From NCBI GenBank assembly GCA_944325575.1, contig CALVAR010000021.1, forward strand, positions 1 through 40,590: a stretch of DNA of 40,590 nucleotides. Reading direction: 5' to 3'. The notes beneath the pieces are model-generated. The model searched no databases and was not told the origin of the DNA. It saw only the letters and a program-made list of their open reading frames with translations. Made by a program: the position numbers and the translations under genes. Shown piece after piece: positions 24,043 through 30,057 of this stretch (positions are counted from its first letter, which is position 1; every line of letters starts with the position of its first letter). This stretch comes from Candidatus Gastranaerophilales bacterium. GTDB lineage: Bacteria; Cyanobacteriota; Vampirovibrionia; Gastranaerophilales; Gastranaerophilaceae.

Positions 24043-25566
24043 TTAGACCTGTAATACATCTAAAATTATACTCGAAACAGATTGATAAATTTGTATAATA
24101 CTCATCGGATAAACACCAAAATAAATTATTATAAGACATAACGCAGATAAAATGCTTACCTCCTGAGGCGAAAGGTCTTTTATCTTTTTCCACTGATCAA
24201 GAAGAACCGAACAAAATACTTTGTAGAAAAAGTACATTATATAACCTGCAGAAATTATAATTGAGCATAGCCCGATAAAAGCAGCTATTTTTACAGTTAA
24301 CTGCTGATCCAGATTGGAGAGCATAGCGCCGGATAGCACCATTAGTTTTGGTGTAAACATTATAAGAAAAGGTATTCCTATTGCACTGAAACATATAATG
24401 AGTGCAAGATACATGCATTTGGGCATAACCTGTCCTATTCCGCCAAGAGACGTAATATATGTTGTTTTTGTCCTGAACTGTACACTTGATATTACGACAA
24501 AAAGTGCACTGTATACTATTGCACAGGCTGCAGCCATAAACACAGCACCGTTAAAACCTGTTGAATTAAGGCTTGCAAGTCCTATCATTATAAAGCCTGC
24601 AGAGGCAATTTGTGCGTATGATACCATCTTTTTGATACCATTTTGGACAATAGACAAACATCCTGCATAAATAATATTTACTATCCCCCAAACCATAAGA
24701 ACCGGAGCAAAAAGCTTAAATATTTCAGGAAAAACCTGCATATTAAATCTTATTAATCCATATACGCCCGTGTTTAAAAGTATTCCCGCAAGCATAATAT
24801 TTACAGGAGCTGCGGCTTTGCTTTGAATATCCGGATACCAGTTGTGAAATGGCACAAAGGGTATACGTATAATAAATCCTATTAAAAAGTTGACAAAAAC
24901 TGTTATCTGAAACCACAAAGGATAAATTTTTTCATCCATATTGAGTGACTCAATATTTGCTGTCAGTACATTGCTGACAGCAAAGTTATAATAATAAAGT
25001 ATCAACATGCCGAAGAATAAAAACATATTTGCAGTGAAAGACGCAATTGTAAATTTTATTGCAGCTCTTCTGGCTTCTGTATTTCCCCATTGTGAAATAA
25101 GGAAGTAAACGGGAATCAACGATAATTCCCAGAATACAAAAAACAAGAACATATCTTTTGCACAAAATATACCGAGCAGTGCTGATTCCAGCAAAAATAT
25201 CATTGAATAATACAGCTTATGTTTTGAACGTATATGAATTTTACTCATAAACAGGGTAATTAACACAATAAAAGTCGTCAAAACAACCATTAAAAGAGCA
25301 ATGCCGTCAACTGCAAATTTGGCGCTTATTCCTAGACTCTTAAGCCATGATATTCCAAAAAACGTCAGCTCTTTCTCATAAGACATACCAAACATGCCGG
25401 GATCAAAAAAAGCAAGAAACAGCAATGCATATACAAAATGCAGACTGGCAAACCATTTTGCAAAACGCCTTACTTTAACCTGATGATTCGGAAAGTAAGG
25501 AAACATTATGATTAGTGCCGCAATAATAGGTGCTAATATCAGCCATATTAATGATAAAAAATTCAT
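24043..25566 (-). CDS. nuoM: NuoM-like complex I membrane subunit with substituted channel residues
   Basis: A 507-residue, about 14-helix antiporter-like subunit, recognisable by FFVFWELSLIPVYFLISQWG (Glu147, matching E144) and FVPFHNWYPDIQSKAAAPVNIMLAGILL. By eye, residues known to carry protons in E. coli NuoM are replaced: Lys234 by Arg234 (FIIRIPF), Lys265 by Asn265 (GILLNTGVYGLIR) and Glu407 by Lys407 (GIPFLIMFTPKLM in place of the usual G-P-G-F-x-G-E-F). The TM10-12 region also lacks the usual histidine (NHGL becomes AACAIVYS). The reading frame is long and intact, so this is not a simple pseudogene. It is coupled between nuoL and nuoN with 23-bp gaps. Confidence 0.9.
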   Translation of the reverse strand: MNFLSLIWLILAPIIAALIIMFPYFPNHQVKVRRFAKWFASLHFVYALLFLAFFDPGMFGMSYEKELTFFGISWLKSLGISAKFAVDGIALLMVVLTTFIVLITLFMSKIHIRSKHKLYYSMIFLLESALLGIFCAKDMFLFFVFWELSLIPVYFLISQWGNTEARRAAIKFTIASFTANMFLFFGMLILYYYNFAVSNVLTANIESLNMDEKIYPLWFQITVFVNFLIGFIIRIPFVPFHNWYPDIQSKAAAPVNIMLAGILLNTGVYGLIRFNMQVFPEIFKLFAPVLMVWGIVNIIYAGCLSIVQNGIKKMVSYAQIASAGFIMIGLASLNSTGFNGAVFMAAACAIVYSALFVVISSVQFRTKTTYITSLGGIGQVMPKCMYLALIICFSAIGIPFLIMFTPKLMVLSGAMLSNLDQQLTVKIAAFIGLCSIIISAGYIMYFFYKVFCSVLLDQWKKIKDLSPQEVSILSALCLIIIYFGVYPMSIIQIYQSVSSIILDVLQV

Positions 25567-25589
25567 ATTATCCGCTCCGTAATAACTAA

Positions 25590-26747
25590 TTAAACTTTTA
25601 TAAGGATTTCATAGAAAATAAGTACAAAAATCAATATTAAAACAAGCCCTGTCAGAGAATAAATCAGATAAGATTGAAAATTCCCTCCCTGCAATCTTCC
25701 GCACAGATATGACATTGCTCTTATTACAAGTTCCGTAAAATTGATTATGGTTTCTATTACGTATTTTTCTATCCAGCCGAAAAATCTGCATAATGGTATA
25801 AAAATTTTATTCAATATTCCGAGTATTACAAAAAGAACAAAAAGTACCGCTACTGTCCAGATTAGATTGGTGTTTAATTCAAAGAAAAACGGATTCAGTC
25901 TTAAAAACAGGAATATACCGATTAGAGCAATAAGACTGTTTTGATACAGGACAATCTTAGATAGTTCGCTTTGTGGTTTTGATTCAAATGTTATGTATAT
26001 AAACGCCTGCATAAATTTCATAAGTATTACAAAAAGCAGGACCGAACAGAAAAATACAAATACAGGTGTGCTCATAAGAGAATTTATACACGCCGCTATG
26101 TTATTAATGTTAGAAAAAGCAAGTGAATCAACGCCTGACAACTGATTGTAAATAACAGCATAATACATAATTGTTAAAACGCAGAATAAAAGCGTCAGAT
26201 CGCCTATGCGGTTGAAAATAAATGATTTTATCCCTGCTTTGGACAACTCTCTGTTGGAAAAATCAAAATTAATCATAAGATAGCTTGCAACCCCTGTGAT
26301 TTCACAGAATAAATATGTTTGAAATATATTGGAACTGATAAATATTCCGTTAAGTCCTATTGCAAAAAGATTTAAATAAAATAAAAGACGTGGAAAATCA
26401 TCGTGCTCCTTTAATTTTATAAATGCAATATTTTGTATCAAAAAACATAATATGCCTGACAGCAAAATAAAAGAAACGGATATTTTGTCAAGTAGTATTC
26501 CAAGATAAAAATTGATTTTATCAAAAGTCAGCCATTGGAAGTTAACAGCAGAGGACAGATTTCTTATGACCGAATAATCAAAAGCTGCTGCGCAAAATAT
26601 TAGACATGCAAAAGATACGGCAATGCTCATTGCAAAAAGTGTATTTTTTTCTATCTTATTTGATATAAGAGCATTAAATCCGATAACAGCACACATAATA
26701 AGCGGCAAAATAACTATAAGATTTATATTTTCAACAAAAAAATCCAT
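25590..26747 (-). CDS. nuoL: Short NuoL-like subunit lacking the central channel helices
   Basis: Only 385 residues against about 600 for NuoL. The N-terminal part aligns by eye through TM1-8: LFCEITGVASYLMINF (Glu149, matching E144), SFIFNRIGD (Asp183, matching D178) and LMKFMQAFIYITFES (Lys244, the 'GKSAQ' lysine). After about residue 305 the sequence passes directly to the C-terminal end of NuoL (WIEKYVIETIINF...RLQGGNFQSYL followed by a last helix), so roughly TM9-14, including the K342/H334/H338/K399 region of the second half-channel, are absent. It starts in a TAATG overlap with nuoK. The precise coupling argues for a functional, remodelled gene rather than assembly error, but this cannot be proven here. 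Confidence 0.85.
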   Translation of the reverse strand: MDFFVENINLIVILPLIMCAVIGFNALISNKIEKNTLFAMSIAVSFACLIFCAAAFDYSVIRNLSSAVNFQWLTFDKINFYLGILLDKISVSFILLSGILCFLIQNIAFIKLKEHDDFPRLLFYLNLFAIGLNGIFISSNIFQTYLFCEITGVASYLMINFDFSNRELSKAGIKSFIFNRIGDLTLLFCVLTIMYYAVIYNQLSGVDSLAFSNINNIAACINSLMSTPVFVFFCSVLLFVILMKFMQAFIYITFESKPQSELSKIVLYQNSLIALIGIFLFLRLNPFFFELNTNLIWTVAVLFVLFVILGILNKIFIPLCRFFGWIEKYVIETIINFTELVIRAMSYLCGRLQGGNFQSYLIYSLTGLVLILIFVLIFYEILIKV

Positions 26748-27070
26748 TAGTTCTCCTTGTCTTTTATTTTTTCTGCATCAAGATACTCATTTGCCTGATA
26801 AATTTTATACAGTATTACCAGTGCAATTATTGTTTGCACGACAGAAATAGTTAAAACAAAAATACTTATCATATTGGCATTTTCCATTGAGTTGTCGCAA
26901 TAATGCCCGAATACCATAAAGTTTAATACAACGGATATTGTCATAATAAACATAGACATCACTGTCCTTAGCATATTTCTTGAGATTAAAACACCTGTTA
27001 ATCCAATTAGAAATAACAATAGAGATAGTATAAGATAATGCAGTAAACCTATATTCAAAATAAAATCCAT
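26747..27070 (-). CDS. nuoK: NuoK-like subunit lacking both conserved glutamates
   Basis: A 107-residue, three-helix subunit. The frame of the family is clear: LLHYLILSLLLFLIGLTGVLISRNMLRTVMSM, then LNFMVF and ISIFVLTISVVQTIIALVIL. By eye, E. coli NuoK Glu36 (in the usual S-I-E-L-M) corresponds to Phe41 here (SMFIM), and Glu72 (A-A-A-E) corresponds to Gln79 (SVVQT). Both glutamates matter for proton pumping in complex I. A lysine-rich C-terminal tail is longer than usual. Starts and ends in TAATG overlaps with nuoJ and nuoL, so translation is tightly coupled. Confidence 0.85.
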   Translation of the reverse strand: MDFILNIGLLHYLILSLLLFLIGLTGVLISRNMLRTVMSMFIMTISVVLNFMVFGHYCDNSMENANMISIFVLTISVVQTIIALVILYKIYQANEYLDAEKIKDKEN

Positions 27071-27588
27071 TATTTTTGCTCCTCATTCTGTGACACAACC
27101 GGTGAAGAAAGAAAAATACGCAAAATAATTGCCGCAACAAAAACGAGTAATATCACCAGATGCAAAGGGAAAATATGTTCCGCAAATTTTACAGTATCAG
27201 ATGATTTTTCAATTATAAAGTTAAAAATTGAATACAGTGAGTTATTAAACTCTTCGTTAAAAAACAGGCATGTTAAAACACCGAACAATAAAACCCACAA
27301 AGATGAAAAAATAATTTTTATCGGATTTACAAGCTTTAGTTTCAGATTAAGTCTGTTTATTTTTTTTAGCAAAATAAAAACATAACCGCACAAAAATATT
27401 CCGCAGAGAATAAACTGGAATATTGCCATATATTTTGCATTTAAGGATAAATATAAAAATCCGGAACTGCAAATAAGAAAAAACAGAGCAATAACAGATA
27501 TATACATTCTTGGTGCAAGTATTATACCCGCTGCAGAACCGAGAATTATTACACACAGAGAATAAAAATAAAAAATATTTGACTCCAC
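27070..27588 (-). CDS. nuoJ: NuoJ-like complex I membrane subunit
   Basis: A 172-residue, five-helix protein and first gene of the nuoJKLMN operon. Start is GTG (27588), with AAGGG about seven bases upstream. The NuoJ region 'AEFLA..QI.VYAGAVMVLF' is recognisable but changed: AKYMAIFQFILCGIFLCGYVFILL, with the conserved glutamate replaced by lysine and the tyrosine (Tyr59 of E. coli, at the pi-bulge of TM3) by cysteine. Overall similarity is low, so the identity rests on this stretch plus position before nuoK. A divergent gene starts 96 bp away, so nothing lies upstream in this operon. Confidence 0.75.
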   Translation of the reverse strand: MESNIFYFYSLCVIILGSAAGIILAPRMYISVIALFFLICSSGFLYLSLNAKYMAIFQFILCGIFLCGYVFILLKKINRLNLKLKLVNPIKIIFSSLWVLLFGVLTCLFFNEEFNNSLYSIFNFIIEKSSDTVKFAEHIFPLHLVILLVFVAAIILRIFLSSPVVSQNEEQK

Positions 27589-27683
27589 TTAGCGCCCTTT
27601 TATTATAATACTCTATATTATTTATATCATATCTTATAAGTGATATAATAATAATGTTGTGAATTATTAAGTTTAATTTTTTT
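27589..27683. promoter_or_regulatory. Divergent promoter region nuoJ / TPR gene
   Basis: A 95-bp very AT-rich spacer. TATATCA (27623 region) and TGATATA (27642 region) form a 7-bp inverted repeat around an 11-bp centre and could be an operator; GATATAATAATAAT gives -10-like boxes toward the + strand. The downstream TPR gene has no clear Shine-Dalgarno. Confidence 0.35.
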
Positions 27684-28292
27684 ATGAAGAAAATAATATT
27701 TGTTTTTATAATAGTTCTTGCTTGCTGCTGTACTTTTTGTCCTTTAAAATCTTATGCAGCAGAGACAGGTTTTGCTTCTCTGTCTAATGAATACTGTGTA
27801 AAGGGGGATAAAATCCTTGATTATTACGAAAGGCTGCAGGACAAATCAAACGGAGACAGGTATCTGAATGCAGCAAAATACTTTTACTATCAGGCTTCAA
27901 GAGTAGACCTATCCAATCCCAATGCTCTTATTGGCAGAGCAAGAGTTGCGCTTTATCAAAACAGAATCAGAGATGCAAAAAATGATCTTATGGTCGCTTT
28001 GAATTTTAACGAGGTAAATCCAAAAGTAAGTTTTTATTTAGGTGAAGTGTTCTTTTTGGATGGAGATTACTCAGAGGCCATTGACTATTACAACTGGGCA
28101 TATTCTCACGGCTACAGATATGATTACAAGACAAATTTAAAACTCGGTGTTTGTTATGAGAAACTTGACGATGTAAAAAGAGCAAAAAAACATTATACAA
28201 ATGCAATAAATATTATGCCGGCATCCGTTGAAGCCAAAGCCCGTCTGCAGGGGCTGGATGCAATAAATACCGACTACAGCAAAGTTAAATAG
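27684..28292 (+). CDS. Exported TPR-repeat protein
   Basis: A 202-residue protein with a signal peptide (MKKIIFVFIIVLACCCTFC...SYA, cleavage probably before AETGF near residue 28) and about three to four tetratricopeptide repeats over residues 55-190: AAKYFYYQASRVDLSNPNALIGRARVALY, NDLMVALNFNEVNPKVSFYLGEVFFLDGDY, and two more ending at NAINIMPASVEAKARLQGL. Such repeats bind partner proteins; this one would act in the periplasm or be attached to the envelope. No enzymatic domain. Divergent from the nuo operon and followed by the Ycf45-like gene after 175 bp. Confidence 0.85.
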   Translation: MKKIIFVFIIVLACCCTFCPLKSYAAETGFASLSNEYCVKGDKILDYYERLQDKSNGDRYLNAAKYFYYQASRVDLSNPNALIGRARVALYQNRIRDAKNDLMVALNFNEVNPKVSFYLGEVFFLDGDYSEAIDYYNWAYSHGYRYDYKTNLKLGVCYEKLDDVKRAKKHYTNAINIMPASVEAKARLQGLDAINTDYSKVK

Positions 28293-28467
28293 ATTTTTAG
28301 CTGAATGTTTTTATAAAGATATGTAAATTTACTACACAGGTAGTACGTTCGTATAATGCCCTCTGCTAAAAAAGATGTTATAATGTATATGTAAGTACGA
28401 AAAAAAGAAAGATAATCAAGGAGACCATAAAGACAAGTATCAGCCGATTGAAAGGGCATTACATAAT

Positions 28468-30057
28468 ATGAACAAAGTACAATTTCACAGTGACCTGGAT
28501 AGGTTAATTGAAATTTTACCGCCAAAGATTACAAAATGTCTCAGCCACGAAACATTAGACGACGTAATTGAATTGGTCTTGGATTTGGGCCGACAGCCTG
28601 AGATAAGGCATGCTAACGGCAGTATAGATTATCTCGGCGAAGATAATATTGTGGATGAGGACATAAAATATATAACTGATCGGGTTCAGGAATTTACAAG
28701 GGATAATCGTTCGGGGATACCGGGGACTCTTCACAGAATAAGCGCCATAAGAAACAGACAGGGCAAAATTGTGGGGTTAACCTGCAGAATAGGGAGAGTC
28801 GTTACAGGGACAATAGCTTGCATTAAGGATTTTGTCGTACAGAATAAAAGTATACTGTTTTTGGGACGTCCGGGTGTAGGAAAAACAACAAAATTAAGAG
28901 AAATCTCACGTCTTGTTGCTGATGAGCTTCATAAACGTGTAGTTGTTGTTGATACATCGAATGAAATTGCCGGCGACGGAGATACTCCGCATCCTGCAAT
29001 AGGACATGCAAGAAGGATGCAGGTCACTCAGCCCGAGTTTCAAAAAGACATCATGATAGAAGCTGTAGAAAACCATACTCCGGAAGTAATAGTTGTTGAT
29101 GAAATCGGAACAGAAGCTGAAGCACAAGCAGCAAGAACTATTGCAGAACGAGGCGTTATGCTTATTGCAACGGCTCACGGAAATTCGCTCGAAAACCTAA
29201 TTAAAAACCCTGTTTTATCGGACCTTGTCGGCGGTATTCAGTCTGTTACGCTTGGTGATGATGAGGCAAAAAGAAGAGCTTGTCAAAAAACCGTTCTTGA
29301 AAGAGAAAAACAACCGACTTTTGATATAGTTATAGAAATTATAGACAGGAATACCCTTGCTGTTTATCCTGATACGGCAGAAGCTGTTGATTGTATACTA
29401 AGAGGCTGGCCGATTAAACCTGTCATAAGAAAAGTCGATATGTCACAGCCGTCTGAACCTAACCTTGTTGAAAAGATAAAGCAATTAGACAGCAAGATTA
29501 CATCGGCGAATAATGCTATGAATTTCACATTTTCACGTCAACAATATGTGAACGAAGTTAAAGGCTATAAAAAAATATACATATATGCAGTAAGCCGTTC
29601 CATAATGGAAAAATCAATAGAAAGACTTAATCTTAATGCAGAGCTTACAAAAAATATTGATGATGCGGATATAGTTATTGCACACAAAAATTTTGCCAAA
29701 GGCGGAAATAAAATCCTGAGCATTGCAAATGAATACAGACTTCCTATATATTATGTCCGTTCAAACTCTACATCTCAGGTTCAAAAAGTCTTGAAAGAAG
29801 CTCTCGGGCTCAAAGATGATAACAGAGTAGTTTTCCATGACGAGACAGAAGAAGCTCTTGACGAAGCAAAAGAAGCTATCCAAAAAGCAATTGAAACAGG
29901 AGAAGATATTGAACTTTCTCCGCAGAATCAACATATAAGAAAATTGCAGCACGAGCTTGTAGAACAGCATAATCTGGAATCTGTCAGCATAGGCGACGGA
30001 CATGACAGACATCTTAAAATTGTCGGCGGCAAAGATTTTAAGCAGGATATTGGTTAA
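28468..30057 (+). CDS. Ycf45-like R3H-domain AAA ATPase
   Basis: A 529-residue protein of the Ycf45/SpoIIIAA-like group known mainly from cyanobacteria and plastids. The ATPase core has Walker A GRPGVGKTT (133-141), VVVVDTSNEIAGDGDTPHPAIGHARRMQV (the family's most conserved block, about 165-190), Walker B EVIVVDEIGTEAEA (about 206) and LIATAHGNSLENLI (about 232). The C-terminal end (about 465-525) carries an R3H single-stranded nucleic-acid-binding motif as RKLQH in HIRKLQHELVEQHNL. The cellular role is undefined. A strong AAGGAGA lies 45 bp before the ATG, too far to serve it; only a distant AAAGGG is closer. The stop codon overlaps that of the convergent metallopeptidase gene (TTAA). Confidence 0.88.
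   Translation: MNKVQFHSDLDRLIEILPPKITKCLSHETLDDVIELVLDLGRQPEIRHANGSIDYLGEDNIVDEDIKYITDRVQEFTRDNRSGIPGTLHRISAIRNRQGKIVGLTCRIGRVVTGTIACIKDFVVQNKSILFLGRPGVGKTTKLREISRLVADELHKRVVVVDTSNEIAGDGDTPHPAIGHARRMQVTQPEFQKDIMIEAVENHTPEVIVVDEIGTEAEAQAARTIAERGVMLIATAHGNSLENLIKNPVLSDLVGGIQSVTLGDDEAKRRACQKTVLEREKQPTFDIVIEIIDRNTLAVYPDTAEAVDCILRGWPIKPVIRKVDMSQPSEPNLVEKIKQLDSKITSANNAMNFTFSRQQYVNEVKGYKKIYIYAVSRSIMEKSIERLNLNAELTKNIDDADIVIAHKNFAKGGNKILSIANEYRLPIYYVRSNSTSQVQKVLKEALGLKDDNRVVFHDETEEALDEAKEAIQKAIETGEDIELSPQNQHIRKLQHELVEQHNLESVSIGDGHDRHLKIVGGKDFKQDIG

Noticed and set aside
28420-28467. Possible sigma-28 promoter (TAAA...GCCGATTG) before the Ycf45-like gene
   Set aside because: Spacing between TAAA and GCCGAT is 11 bases instead of about 15, and the element lies within the presumed leader; a chance match is more likely.
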